Source: Fusarium oxysporum f. sp. lycopersici 4287 (taxonomy: Eukaryota > Ascomycota > Sordariomycetes > Hypocreales > Nectriaceae). Taken from it: a DNA stretch of 64,000 nucleotides. A program made the translations under genes and the position numbers. The stretch spans positions 734,987 to 798,986 of the forward strand of contig NC_030992.1 of NCBI RefSeq assembly GCF_000149955.1, in the 5' to 3' direction. Position 1 is the first letter of the stretch. Each line of letters begins with the position of its first letter. This document shows, piece after piece, positions 48,651 to 61,043 of this stretch. The notes under the pieces were generated by a model. It ran no database searches. It was not told the DNA's origin and was given only the letters and a program-made list of their open reading frames with translations.

Positions 48651-51344
48651 ATGGCAAACGTCAAAATTGTTGACGTCAGATTCGAACATTACAGGCCTGG
48701 AAATACTCTTGGAATTGACGAGACAAAGCCTCGCATCTCATGGCGCTTTGAAGGGACCCATTCAAGTCTCACGCAGGAAGCATATGAGATTGAACTCACA
48801 GAAATCGACCCAAAGTCGCGACAGCCTCATGAGGCAAAAACCTACAAAGTCAAGTCATCGCAAGCGTACCTCGTTCCCTGGCCTAGTGACGAACCACTAG
48901 GTTCTCGCCAACGCTATGAGTTTCGAATAAGAGCATACCTTTCCGACGAATATGAACTAACGCCTTGGAGCGATGTTGCATATGTCGAAGCTGGTCTCTT
49001 GAACCGACAAGATTGGTCAGGTACCCAGCTCATTTCAGCACCATGGTCCGACGAGCAGGACAAACCCTTGCCTGAAGACTTGTTCCGCAAACAATTCAGC
49101 ATCACTGGCGGCATTCAGTCCGCAAGGCTGTATATCACCTCTCATGGAGTCTACGAAGCTGAGATCAACGGAAAGAGAGTCGGAGATCATTTTCTTGCGC
49201 CTGGATGGACAGTGTATGAGCATCAACTGAGATATCAGACCTTTGATGTGACGGAACTTCTTTCCGATGGCGAGAATTGCATCGGAGCTCGCGTCGCTGA
49301 AGGGTGGTTCAAAGGCCGTTTGGGATTTGAGGGTGGAAAGCGTAATATCCATGGAACGCGGACAGCGCTATTTTCTCGACTCGAGATCACAGCAAAGGAT
49401 GGAACCATCTCGAAAATATCGACAGATGAGACATGGAAAACGACCCAGGGACCGATCCGAATGGCTGAGATTTACGACGGGGAGAAGTACGATACCACTG
49501 CTGAAATAGAAGGGTGGTCAGCAGCAGGTTCTGTGTCAGGAGATTGGCACCAAGTCGAAGTTCCACCGCCTTTGTCTGAAGATACAGCACTCGTCGCTGG
49601 ATCAGCGGAGCCAACTAGAAGGATTGAGATCATCAAGCCAATCTCAAAGATCGACACGCCTTCAGGCAAGTTAGTGCTCGACTTTGGGCAAAATCTGGTT
49701 GGCTATCTTCGCATCCGTGTAAACGGCTCAAGAGGCCACAAGATCACCCTCTATCATGCCGAAGTCCTCGAAAACGGTGAGCTTGGAACCAGGCCATTGA
49801 GACACTGTGAAGCCAAGGATACCTATACTCTTCGTGGTGAAGGCGAAGAAGTCTATGAGCCTAGGTTCACATTCCATGGCTTCAGATATGCCCAAATCGA
49901 CAATTGGCCTGGGTCCCAAGACGACATTCTGTATAAAGTGGATGCTGTTGTTTGTCATACCGATATGCAAGAAACAGGCGACTTCCGCTGCTCAGACAGC
50001 ATGCTCAATCAGCTATGGAGTAACGTCCGTTGGTCAACAAAGGGCAACTTCCTCTCTATACCTACAGATTGCCCTCAGCGGGATGAACGTCTCGGCTGGA
50101 CCGGCGACATCGCTCTCTTCGCCCCAACAGCGACATTCCTCTATGGATGCCACGGAATCCTGAACGATTGGCTCAAGGGCCTCTACTACGAACAGAAGAA
50201 GCGCAATGGTATCCCACCGATGGTCTCCCCTAATACCATCGTGGATGGCCTCTTTGCTCAAGTCCACCCATTTGCGATTTGGCATGATGTCACTGTACTA
50301 GCGCCTTGGGCGTTGTGGGAGGAACATGGGGACTCCGAGATTCTGGCTCAGAAGTATGACTCGATGGTGGCGTGGCTGGATGCTGTGCCTATGGACAAGG
50401 CAGCTGACAAGGACCATTTGTGGGACTCAAATATGTTCCAGCTAGCTGTAAGTGTTTTCTTCCTTCGCCCGTTGAGGACGCTTTACTGACATGGATACCA
50501 GGACTGGCTTGACCCCAGTGCTCCTCCAGACGCTCCTCAGAAGTCAGCGACTGACATGATGCTCGTCGCCAACGCATTTCTGATACACTCATATGACATC
50601 ATGGTTCGAATTGCAGATATTCTTGGAAACGACTCCTCTATCTACAGGGCAAAAGCAGCTACTGCCAGAGAACAATATGCCAAGCACTATATTTCGGAAA
50701 CTGGCCGTTTGACATCAGATTCACAGACAGCCTACGCTCTAGTCATTTGCTTCAACTTACTCACCTCGCCTTCCCAGCTGAAGTTGGCAGGCGACCGTCT
50801 CGCTGAGATTGTTCAAGCTAATGAATACCGCGTTGGCACCGGCTTCGCAGGAACACCATTCGTCTGCGAAGCTTTGGCAAAAACACAACATATGGATGTT
50901 GCATACGGCATGCTTCTGAACAAGAAATGTCCTTCATGGCTATACCCTGTGACAATGGGCGCGACAACAATATGGGAACGTTGGGACAGCATGCTGCCTG
51001 ATGGCTCGATCAACCCAGGAGACATGACCAGTTTCAATCACTACGCCTATGGTGCAGTGGCTAAGTTCATGGTGGAGCGTGTCGCAGGTCTGAAGCAATT
51101 GACACCCGCGTGGACGAGATGTCGAGTAGATCCTTGTGTTGGTGGTGGTATTACATCTGCGAAAGCGTCGCATTCGACACCGCATGGGAAAGTCTTAGTC
51201 TCTTGGAAGTTAGTCCAAGGGGGCGAGGTACAAATTGACGTGACTGTACCGCCGTTTACAGAAATGGAGGTCGTGCTTGGAGATAGTGACTCTGACGTTC
51301 AAGTCGTTGGACATGGAGAATGGTCTTTCAAGCGATACGTATAG
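48651..51344 (+). CDS. Alpha-L-rhamnosidase, GH78
   Basis: Exons 48651-50447 and 50502-51344 (54-bp intron, phase 0) give 879 aa; the ATG at 48651 is the first in frame. Domain order is that of GH78: an N-terminal beta-sandwich (ETKPRISWRFEG), the carbohydrate-binding-like N domain (LYITSHGVYEAEINGKRVGD), the catalytic (alpha/alpha)6 barrel, and a C-terminal beta domain (VEIQ-like VQIDVTVPPFTEMEVV). The catalytic Asp/Glu cluster is present in DCPQRDERLGWTGD at about 473-486, with GATTIWERWDS further on. It removes terminal alpha-L-rhamnose from plant glycosides such as flavonoids or pectin fragments. No signal peptide is visible, so it is probably intracellular and needs imported substrate, which fits the sugar porter upstream. 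Confidence 0.93.
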
Positions 51345-51710
51345 TACAAGACTGACCGAAAATAACACTAAAAGGCCTCTATCAGTTGCAGGCATCAATT
51401 AAATCGCATTTTATGTGACTCAGTTGGCCAATTGTTTGCCGACATCGCAGAGACCCGAGGTGATCTGTCGTGAGGGGTTTCCGAAGGATCATCTTGGCAA
51501 CACGGAAACACATCTCCAAGCCAACTGATTCGATGAGTGACCACGTAAATCTTCAATTGCAACGAAAGGAAATCCACTTCTAAGCTGCTAGAGCCAATGC
51601 GTGATGGGTAAGCCCTCCGACCGAAAATTACCTTATAGCAATGAGAAGGTGCTTTCCATCTAAGATCAGCTTCTCTTCCAAACTTCATCTTCAACCTCAA
51701 CATTTTCACC
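51345..51710. promoter_or_regulatory. Intergenic region GH78 to DHA2 transporter
   Basis: 366 bp between two plus-strand genes. It should contain the rhamnosidase terminator and the transporter promoter. Nothing else recognised. Confidence 0.5.
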
Positions 51711-53792
51711 ATGACCTCACTGCCTCAAATGGACGCAATCGAGCCTGCAACAGTTCAGTCTAATCGTGACCTCTCTGATCATGTCGAGAAAACGGCGACT
51801 GCCGACTCCGTTGCTGGCTCGGTAGACCAACCAGTTGATCTTGACACCGAAAGCAACAGCGGAGATCCAGAGCTCCAAGATCAATCCCAGCGTCTACCAT
51901 TCTTCCGACTCATTCTTGCCTACCTCTGTCTATGTTTCTGCTACTTTATCTCATATCTCGACATGAACTCTGTCGCAACATCATTGCCCACTGTATCTGA
52001 GGCTCTCGATGCTGGTCCGACTGTTACATGGGTTGGAACATCATACCTTCTCGGCCAACTCTCATTTCAGCCACTTTATGGANNNNNNNNNNNNNNNNNN
52101 NNNNNNNNNNNNNNNNNNNNNNNNNNNNNNNNNNNNNNNNNNNNNNNNNNNNNNNNNNNNNNNNNNNNNNNNNNNNNNNNNNNNNNNNNNNNNNNNNNNN
52201 NNNNNNNNNNNNNNNNNNNNNNNNNNNNNNNNNNNNNNNNNNNNNNNNNNNNNNNNNNNNNNNNNNNNNNNNNNNNNNNNNNNNNNNNNNNNNNNNNNNN
52301 NNNNNNNNNNNNNNNNNNNNNNNNNNNNNNNNNNNNNNNNNNNNNNNNNNNNNNNNNNNNNNNNNNNNNNNNNNNNNNNNNNNNNNNNNNNNNNNNNNNN
52401 NNNNNNNNNNNNNNNNNNNNNNNNNNNNNNNNNNNNNNNNNNNNNNNNNNNNNNNNNNNNNNNNNNNNNNNNNNNNNNNNNNNNNNNNNNNNNNNNNNNN
52501 NNNNNNNNNNNNNNNNNNNNNNNNNNNNNNNNNNNNNNNNNNNNNNNNNNNNNNNNNNNNNNNNNNNNNNNNNNNNNNNNNNNNNNNNNNNNNNNNNNNN
52601 NNNNNNNNNNNNNTTCGGTGTTATGGCCTCATTAGCAGGTATCGTGCTGACGGCTCTGTAAGTATTTCGAGCACCCCAGGAGCTACATGTTCTAATGATT
52701 GACATAGATGGCGATCAATTCTGGTGGAAGTATGTGGGCCTGGAAGAATGTGAAGACCGTCTCCATCCTCACTATCGGCATCGTCATGCTGTTTGTCTTC
52801 ATCATTATTGAGGCTTTCTTTGCCCGAATTCCCATCATTCCCTTGAGACTGTTCAGGCAGAAATCCCCAGCTGTTCTCATCCTTATAGGATTCTTGCACG
52901 ACTTCGCGTGGCAGTCTACGCAGTACTTTGTTCCTCTCTACTACCAAACTGTTCGTGGCTTCACGCCTCTGAAGAGCGCGATGCTCATAGTACCGTTTCT
53001 GCTCGCGCAAGGACTTGCTGGCGCTGCTTCAGGGCCTATCATGGCTCGTTATGCAAGGTAAGCAGGACTTGTGGTTGAATGACCGATGTAATTCCTCACG
53101 CATCTACAGATACATGCCCATCTTACGGACTGGTTTCGCAATTTGGACGATCGGTGCCGGCCTCAAACTTCTATTTAATGAGCACACTCATGTCGCCGTC
53201 TACGTAGTAGTTCTAGCTGTTGAAGGAGCTGGGATAGGATGGGTCCATCAGCCAGGTACGTTGAACGCTTCCTTTGACGTTGGACTGTCAATTTGTCTAA
53301 TGCACTAACTCCGATTGAGGCCTTGTTGCACTACAAGCCAACTCTGCAGACGAAGACCGTGCTGTAGCGACAGGAACCCGCAACGTCTTTCGCTCCCTCG
53401 GCGGCGTTGTTGGTATCGCTGTGTCCACAGCTGCATACTATACAACTCTGAGCAAAGCCCTTTCACAAACCAGCGCGGTGCCTGAATGGCTTCGTGACCG
53501 TGTTTTGGATGGAACCTGGGCTGTTGGAGACCCCAACACACCAGAGTTCGAAAGCGCTATCATCGATGCGCGCATGCAAGGTTTTCGAGTGATCTTCATC
53601 ACAACTATACCTCTTATGGCTCTATGTCTCCTGGCCAGTTTCTTTGTGGATGATATCCTGCTGAAGGGCGACGCTGGCCAGGGAGGTATGAGAGAAGGAG
53701 GCCAGATGACGAGGTCAACAAGTACTCCCACGGTGCCATCGGACACCAAGAGGGATGACTCGCAGCAGGCGGAAGCTTCTAAGGGACAATAA
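51711..53792 (+). CDS. MFS drug:H+ antiporter (DHA2, 14-TM type), interrupted by a gap
   Basis: Exon 1 starts at 51711 and contains a 531-N gap (52083-52613). Later exons are to 52657, 52708-53057, 53110-53255 and 53320-53792. About 65 acidic residues precede the membrane part, which starts CFCYFISYLDMNSVATSLPT (TM1) and TVTWVGTSYLLGQLSFQP (TM2). After the gap come LAGIVLTAL, FARIPIIPLRLF, WQSTQYFVPLYYQTVRG, and GTRNVFRSLGGVVGIAVSTA, all typical of fungal DHA2 multidrug exporters. The central third is missing. The junction 52657/52708 is out of phase by conventional sites; reading LAINSGG would need a shifted acceptor, so an indel near the gap is likely. Substrate unknown; export of a toxic or secondary product is the family role. 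Confidence 0.85.
52083..52613. other. Assembly gap (531 N) inside the DHA2 transporter
   Basis: 531 N, a non-standard length, suggesting an estimated scaffold gap. It hides several membrane segments and possibly an intron. Confidence 0.99.
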
Positions 53793-53887
53793 CGGTCCAC
53801 AGACATGCCACAGTTCATATTATCTTCTGAGTGTTGCCCGGTATTCTCAGGACGTGCCATAATCGACTTTGAAGAGCCTTTCCTATT

Positions 53888-54865
53888 TCATGGACCGGTC
53901 TCAGTATCAACATCAAACGTCAACGCAGGTTGTCCCCTCTTTCTCCGCCAATAATTCGTCGAATCCAGGATCTCAGGGCAATCTTGAATCAGGCTCCCCC
54001 ATTTCTTCACAAACGCGGCATTTACTTCCCAACCTCTTGCATCCCAAGCGACAGTCCACACCAAAAGCGACGGCTGCTCCCCCACTCCTGCTCCTTCAAC
54101 TCCCAACAGATCGCCACAGAGTTCATCATCGTCGAACAACCCTTTTTGCATACCACGAAGAACATTGTCGCGGAACTTGGGGAAAGGGAACAGGTCTATC
54201 CAGGGATGATGTGCCGTCGAGCGCTGCAGCGACGTTGGTTGAAGACTCGTGGGACAGTCGGGTGATGGAATTTGGATTGGGCCGGTCTGGTAAAAGGGCG
54301 ATATGAACTCATCCCGACATAGCCTTTCCTTTGGAAATCCAATTACTGTGGCGTTATCGGCTATGGCGTTCAGAACATTTAGGCGGATGATTATGTGTAG
54401 GTTGGATGGGCGCGGGGTTTGTAGTGAATAGTCTTCAAGAGACTGACGTATCAAGTTTCGAAGTCTCTCTGCTTCGCATACATTGGGTATGAGTAGAATT
54501 CCATCGCCAATGATTGGTGCTCTAGCAAATATCGAAGGGAAAGTGTCTCTCAACACCACCGAATCATCATGAGAAGTATGAGTGGATGTCGCTGTGACAG
54601 TCTGGGATTGTTGTCCATCTGATGTATACTGAGCAGCCTTTCTTCGGCCTATCGGTGGTCTAGTTATCAGTAAAGCCATGCCGCCATGTCATGGAGTATG
54701 CTCACGCCATGCTCTTTGATTGAGCCTGTTCTGTCGTCGCTTTCTTTCCTGTCTTGAAGTTACACCAGTCCAATCGTCTGCATGAGTGCGGAGGTCGGGA
54801 AGAGGTTTGAAACGATCAAGTCCTGCAAGCACATCTTGACCCTTGACCGCTGAGCTCGAGTCCAT
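53888..54865 (-). CDS. bZIP transcription factor, DUF3425 family
   Basis: Exon 1 is 54865-54706 and exon 2 is 54659-53888, about 310 aa after one missing base is allowed for. The N-terminal part DDWTGVTSRQERKRRQNRLN followed by QRAWR is the basic region of the fungal bZIP/DUF3425 family (N-R-L-N-Q-R-A-x-R). The C-terminal DUF3425 domain follows: LRNLIRQSLEDYSL, LNVLNAIADNATVIGF, PSLLVWTVAWDARGWEVN. These are nuclear regulators, often beside secondary-metabolism or catabolic genes. The written donor C|GTGAGC is off by one base from the acceptor phase; TGGCG|GTGAGC would fit, so one G has probably been dropped. It converges on the DHA2 transporter, so it is a candidate local regulator, without direct proof. 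Confidence 0.82.
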
Positions 54866-55155
54866 TTTGATCTAGGCGATTTAGTCAGTGTAATTCCCGT
54901 AATGACTAATTAAAATTGATGCCAGCCAGCAGTGGTATTCTCTGTCTCTCGGCCGAATGCTGAATGGGCGGGGTTGATCAAGGAAAGCACTGGGATGACT
55001 TTCAGTGAAACATAAGTAAGTTTTAGCGCATTATTGCAGTGGAGTTATTGGTAATGACGTCGCTGTCCAATGAGAATCATGTGTCTTTCCATTATCTGAG
55101 GAACGTCCCGGCAATAAGTTGCCCTTTGCTATTTTAACTGTGCTAATGAACCAAT

Positions 55156-56450
55156 CTAGTGGTCGACCAAAGCCTGATGAGTAGCACTATATCTATTCCC
55201 CTGTGGTTTAGCCGAATCAATAATCCTCCTCATCTCAGCCTTTTCGTCATCAGTCAAGTCAACATTCCTAGATGCCCAATTCTCCTCCAAACGGTGCGCC
55301 TTGGTCGTACCAGGAATAGCAATCATTCCCTGGGACGCAACCCAAGCAAGCGCGATTTGCGTCAAAGTGCATCCCTTGCGAACAGCGAGTTTCTTAATCT
55401 CCTCTACTATAGCCTTGTTCTTGTAAAAGTTTTCGCCTTGAAACTTGGGTACTGAATGACATGTTAGTTAACGTGAGCTGCAGTACCTAGGCAAGTTGGA
55501 GGTGTGATGAAAACGTACCTGTTCGTCGAAAGTCGTCAGGTGCGAAATCATCCGGACTCTTGTAAGGGAAGTCATCGACGAGCCAGCCGTGGCCAAGTGG
55601 GCTGTAGGCGACGTAGGCGATGCCGAGCTCTTTCGCCGTATCAATAAGACCATCGGTCTCGTGCAGTGTCTCAAAGGCCGAGTATTCGGCTTGGACAGCA
55701 TCGATCTTTGCAACTATTATTTGTAAGTCAAGTTCACTGGTTCTAATGATAAACGTACTGGAATTGGCCTTGCGCAAGGTGTTGGCGGAACATTCAGATA
55801 GGCCAATGTACTTTGTCTTTCCCTGCTTTCGGATTTCATCCAGAGCAGGAATGGACTCCTCGAGCGGCGTGTCTGGAATGTAAGGTTAGAATCATCTTCA
55901 TTATAGTATCTCAAATCGAAGAGCACATACTAGGATCAATTCGATGCAGGTAGTACAGGTCAGGGGCAAAGCCAAGTCTTTCGATGGTTCCTTCGATATA
56001 CTCCTTGATGTGGGAGGCAGAATTGGTCACTCCGCCCTTACCAAACACATCGAAACCACACTTTGAAGCGACTATTATTTTGGTACCAAGTCAGCGAAGG
56101 CTCAAGTCAAACCCAATTTCAAGTTCCAAGTCTTTGTGAACTTGTTATCAACTTACTAAAGACCTTGTCTCGAACGTTATGTTTCCTGATAAAGTCCCCA
56201 AGGAGCTTTTCGTTAACGCCAGCCTGATATACTACCTGTTAAAGAGAGTTAGCACGTCCATGGCATCTGCTACTCCTTTGCTTGGACATACAGCTGTATC
56301 CCAGAAGGTGCAGCCTAGCTCAATAGCTTTGAGCAGGACTGGTTCGGCTTCCTCAAGGCTCAGGTTAGAGCCGAGACCAAAGCTCATGCCCATTGCTCCA
56401 AAGCCGGGCGACGGAATAGTGATGCCGCCGAAGGGAATAGTTTTGACCAT
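55156..56450 (-). CDS. Aldo-keto reductase (AKR13-like)
   Basis: Six exons, 56450-56292, 56235-56157, 56071-55931, 55872-55759, 55713-55519 and 55451-55156, all in phase, give 327 aa, the normal AKR length. The (beta/alpha)8 tetrad is visible: FWDTAV (Asp), VVYQAGVNE (Tyr), IASKCGFD (Lys) and YYLHRIDP (His). [21 protein letters not shown] and the NADPH-binding [13 protein letters not shown] end complete the fold. It would reduce aldehydes or ketones with NADPH in the cytosol. The physiological substrate cannot be inferred. It is divergent from a second AKR at 57125, with 674 bp between them. Confidence 0.92.
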
Positions 56451-57124
56451 TGTGAATTGAATAGTAGTAGTTTGAAAAGTGAAAGATGAGTTGTTTGTTG
56501 CCAGGATACTGTTGAGTTGTTGTTCGAGTGATGTTTCATAAATATCTTTTTGATAGACCTTCGGCTACCTATTAATAGTCCTCACAAAATATCAATTATC
56601 GCGTCTGTCTAATGAGGCTACGGACTTAGCTGTAAACTCCATCAGGAGATAAACGAAGCAATCCACAATGACGTTGTATAACGATCGAGACTCCACGGTG
56701 GGGCCAGGAGTCCTCGGAAGATAAGCCAGTCGCATAAGGTTTAAAGATCTGATTCTGGGAAATGCCGTTGCCTCTAAATCCGTGGAATTGAGTGGGGGAT
56801 AAGCCAGTTGCATTAGCGCCGAGTAGAGACTGTCACCAACAGTTCAGCTGTAATGCCTGTTGTGGTGGGTCTTCAACAACATGCGTCTGTCCTCTCGCGC
56901 TTTGAGATATAAGATTTCACTTAGTGGCAACTCATGCAATCGGCTTATTGTGCTGAACGCGCCAACTAGGTTGAAATAGCATTTGCGGTACTGACCTTAT
57001 GAATCGGCGAGATGGGAAAGTACATAAACCAGTGGCATTTGCTGCCATTCAAATCTTGTTCAACATGCAATATCTGCGATTGAGGATTATCTAGCAATAT
57101 TTTACCAAGTTCAGGTTGAAAGTC
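56451..57124. promoter_or_regulatory. Divergent promoter region of the two aldo-keto reductases
   Basis: 674 bp between divergent AKR genes. The sequence ataagccagt..gcat occurs twice, near 56720 and 56800, as an imperfect direct repeat. No coding sequence recognised. Confidence 0.45.
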
Positions 57125-58261
57125 ATGACATCCGAAATGAAATATGCCCGGTATGCATCTCATAACCCTTTCTGTTCCCAAACATCGACTAATATGTCTT
57201 CTAGGGTTGGGAAGTCTGGTCTCAAAGTCTCACAGATCATCCTGGGATGCATGAGCTTCGGCGACAAGAACTGGCAACCCTGGCTTCTTGAAAAAGACGA
57301 AGCTCTCCCGATCCTCAAGTATGCCTTCGACAAGGGCATCAACACGTGGGATGTCGCCGATACATACTCGAATGGAGAGTCAGAGAGGATCCTTGGCGCG
57401 GCTATCAAGCACTACAACATTCCCCGCTCAAAGCTGGTCATTATGTCCAAGTGCTTCCAGTTCGTCGATGAAGAAAAAGGCCCTATAGATCCTGCAACTC
57501 TCACCAGTAACGATGGTTCTCGCGTCAACAGAGTCGGCCTCTCTCGAAAGCACATTCTTGATGCAGTGGATCAGAGTGTCGAACGACTGGGCACCTACAT
57601 CGATGTTTTGCAGATTCACAGAATGGATCGTGATGTTCCGCCAGAGGAGATTATGAAAGCACTCAATGATGTAATCGAAAGTGGAAAGGTTCGCTATATT
57701 GGTGCCAGCTCGGTATGTTGACCTCGGCCATATTATTCTTTGGAAAATCTAACGGCCGAGAAGATGGGAGCTTGGGAGTTTCAAATGCTCCAGAACGTCG
57801 CCGAGAAAAACGGATGGCATAAATTCATCTCCATGCAAGGTCTATATAACCTTCTCTACCGCGAAGAAGAAAGAGAAATGAATCCTTACTGCAATTACAC
57901 CGGGGTCGGTCTGTTCCCTTGGTCTCCCCTTGCCGCGGGAGTTCTTGCACATTCTTGGACCGACAGAACAGATGCTCGAGAGCAGAAGGACCCCTTCCTC
58001 AAGCTTCTATTCCGCGGTGAAGACCAAAACGTTGATCGAGCCATTGTTGACCGTGTTGAGCAGTTGGCTCAGAAGAAGGGTGTCGCTATGGCTCAGATAG
58101 CGCAGTCTTGGCTGATTGTGAAGGGATGCATGCCTATCTGTGGTTTGGAGAGTAAAGAAAGAATTGATCAGGCAGTGGGAGCCCTTCAGGTAACACTAAG
58201 CGATGAGGAGATCGCGTATCTCGAAGAGCTCTATGTTCCCAAGGTGCCATTCCCTTTCTGA
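57125..58261 (+). CDS. Aldo-keto reductase (versiconal-reductase/YajO-like)
   Basis: Exons 57125-57150, 57205-57712 and 57764-58261 give 343 aa. The tiny first exon (MTSEMKYAR) restores the family start, MKY.R.G.SGLKVSQIILGC. The tetrad is seen in INTWDVADTYSNGESE (Asp, Tyr), IMSKCFQF (Lys) and LQIHRMD (His). VRYIGASS then MGAWEFQMLQ marks the second junction, where AG at 57760 or 57763 could be used. NQYNLL-like MQGLYNLLYREEEREM and GLESKERIDQAVGA complete the NADPH fold. This subfamily includes fungal secondary-metabolite reductases as well as general detoxifying ones, so the role is open. Confidence 0.9.
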
Positions 58262-59135
58262 GTGGTCATGCTAAAACTTCTGGATGGATGTGGAAGCCAA
58301 GCTATCTCAAACCAACTATTTGACATGCATATGAAAATTCTATCATAATTCTTATGTTGCCATGGATTCAATGACGCCCATTATTCGTGTACTATACGGT
58401 GCCTAAAAGGTGCCTTAGTCTAATTCTCGAAAAGAAAAGGAGCCGGGACAAAGACCTGCCGAATTAAATTAATTTCTCAGCATTTTCTAGCCAATTGCAA
58501 AAATGATAAGAATATCGAAGAACTTGGTTCATATGATGGATGGTTTCCAAGCGATCGGATCAAGTTTAGCTTCCGAGCTGTCAATCAAGACCTTGCGCCT
58601 CATCTTCTTTCAAGGCCCGACAAAAAGCAGCGAGATGTCGAAAAGCGACCTTTGTCTATCTCGTCAAGTAAAGTCAAAGGCTTTGCATGCGTTCAGGGTG
58701 TTTGTAAATTGGTTGTCTCATAAGTTCATAATTATAATTCATTCGGCTTTGATAGGCCATGCACAGCTAACGGCTGAAGTTGATGGCGGGTCTTGAAAAT
58801 GGTTCTGGGCAGGCTGTCATGTAAGCGTAAGCACCTAATTATCGCAACACCATGACAGTATCAGAAACTTCTCGAAGTTCACATATTATCAGCTAAATAG
58901 TTTTAAATAATTCCGATTTAAACAATGAGCGGATCAATTAACTCGCCAAAGGAAATGGAATCGGAGCAAAGACTCGCCGAGTCTACTGGAGGTATTTCTC
59001 CTTTGGGCAATAGTCCACGCCGTCCGCGGACACGGGCCTCGGCTCGACGACTAATACAACATGGCGAGATTTTCATATTTAATAACTTGAGATCAACCAA
59101 TGTCACCTCACAAACCATAGACACAAATCGAAATC
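58262..59135. other. Intergenic region
   Basis: Promoter side of the FMN oxidoreductase. A short frame at 58925-59167 (starting MSGSINSPKEM) has no recognisable domain and overlaps the next start codon. I do not call it. Confidence 0.5.
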
Positions 59136-60458
59136 ATGACAGACCTACTCGTTTCAAAACCTCTTGAGCTACCATGCGGCCTCACGCTGCCCAACCGCCT
59201 CGTCAAGGCAGCCCTCGCTGAGGAGATGGCTGATCGTCAAAATCTTCCTACAACAGAGCAGATGGAGCGTACATATGGTGCCTGGGCTGATGGAGGCTGG
59301 GGTATGATCTTGACTGGAAATGTTCAGATTGACGATCGATACCTCGGTGGATTCGCTGATTGCTCCATCAATGGGAATCTGCCAGAAGAAAAAGTCCTTG
59401 AGGCGTATAAGAGATTCGTTGGTATTTGTCGAAGAAAGGGAACGCCGACAATCATGCAAATCAACCATCCGGGTCGACAGTCGCCCATTGGAGCTGGCAG
59501 CAAATCATTCTTGGCTAAGAATATCGCCCCGAGTGCTGTTCCGCTTGATATGGGAAACGACATTATTTCAAAGATCGTGACGACCTTTGTCTTTGGATGT
59601 CCAAAGGAGATGACGCTCGAGGACATTGAGGATGTTGTAAAGCGATTCGCTAATACAGCCCGGATCGCAGCGGCCGCCGGTTTCGATGGAGTTGAGATTC
59701 ATGCTGCTCATGGGTATCTCTTGTCTCAGTTCCTGTCTGCAAAGTCCAATAAGCGAACCGATGCGTATGGAGGATCAGCAGTCGCCAGGGCAAAGATCAT
59801 CGTCGACGTCGTCAAGGCAATCCGAGCAGCAACGCCAGCGAACTTTTGCGTCGGTCTCAAGATGAACTCTGCAGACCACCAGTCTCCCACTGAGCTCCAG
59901 GAGTGTCTGGAGCAAATTTCTCTGATTACAGAGGTCGGTTTGGACTTTTTGGAAGTCAGCGGCGGAAGCTACGAGAACCCAACTGTACGTCAGACAACAC
60001 ATTTTTGGAAGCCTTTCTAACATGCAAAGATGTTTACCGGAACTGGTGAGAAGAAAGCCGCCAGTACAGCTGCGCGAGAGTCGTTCTTCCTCGAATTCGC
60101 CCATGAGGTGCGCGCCAAGTTTCCAAAGGTTCTTCTGATGGTCACTGGCGGATTCCGCACGCGAGCGGGTATAGAAGATGCTCTGAGTCAAGGTGCTTGC
60201 GACCTAATTGGAATTGGCAGGCCCTCTATCATCAACCCCTCTTTGCCTGCGAGTATCATTTTGAACAAGGAGGTCAAGACTGAGGATGCGAAGCTTTATG
60301 CGAAAAGGATTCATACTCCGTGGATCCTGAAGCAGATTGGACCCAAGAGCGTTGGATCTGGTGTTGAAATTGTGAGTCGTGCTCTGTGATTAAATGTTGG
60401 CAAAGCTAATCCTTCTCAGACATGGTACAGGAAACAACTGCAGGCTATCGGAAAGTGA
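59136..60458 (+). CDS. NADH:flavin oxidoreductase (old yellow enzyme family)
   Basis: Exons 59136-59984, 60030-60371 and 60420-60458 (introns 45 and 48 bp) give 409 aa; the last exon codes only for TWYRKQLQAIGK. The TIM-barrel FMN enzyme shows LPNRLVKAALAEEMAD, the strand MQINHPGRQSPIG, the FMN/substrate segment GFDGVEIHAAHGYLLSQFLS with its two histidines, and the phosphate-binding MVTGGFR...LIGIGRPSI end. Members reduce activated C=C bonds with NAD(P)H, for example enones or aromatic breakdown products. Neighbours are two AKRs and a CYP53 P450, so a shared xenobiotic or phenolic pathway is possible but unproven. Confidence 0.92.
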
Positions 60459-61043
60459 GAAATCGCGGTGCTGAGTTCCTGTTTACTGTCGTTTTCTTCG
60501 CTATAGGATATCCCAAGGCCATATTAGGCCTTTTTGATGGAGACTCACATTTGCAAATAATTCCTAGAGCTTGATCTCAATTAGAACAATAGACTTGTTT
60601 TCCCATGATCACGAAAATTGGTGGTTCATGCAAAGGCAGTGCATAAAGAAACGGAAAGAGACAGACAAGGCTGCGATTGGACCAACGCGTCACGTGGCGA
60701 GCGCTGCCAAGCTTTTCTGCGTCCAATGAAATCGCAAGGCTGAGAATTAGAGATGCGGGCCTCCCGCTCTCCCCACGATCCATGCTGTGCGACCAGAGCT
60801 AAAAGTAAACGACACGAAAGCATCACGAGAACAGCAAAACGAGGAGGATTCGATATCAAGAGAAACAAGCAAGTTCCAAAGCTGAACGACAGCCTGATAT
60901 ATAAGCATGTTCTCTGCCGCTGTCTCCACGACCCGTCACGTGTGCGTGCGGCCAACTTTAGAAAACATGGCAAAAATCCAAAGAAGACCCGATCTCAAAA
61001 ATTTTGTTCCAAATTCTTGACTCAGGTTCCTGAATTCAAGGTG
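60459..61043. other. Intergenic region before tRNA
   Basis: The 3' flank of the FMN oxidoreductase gene. On the minus strand a T5 run near 61000 (AAAAA on the plus strand) could serve as pol III terminator for the tRNA. No protein gene supported. Confidence 0.45.

Noticed and set aside
58925..59167. Small plus-strand frame starting MSGSINSPKEM
   Set aside because: No domain, and it overlaps the start of the FMN oxidoreductase. Could be a 5'-leader frame, but unsupported.
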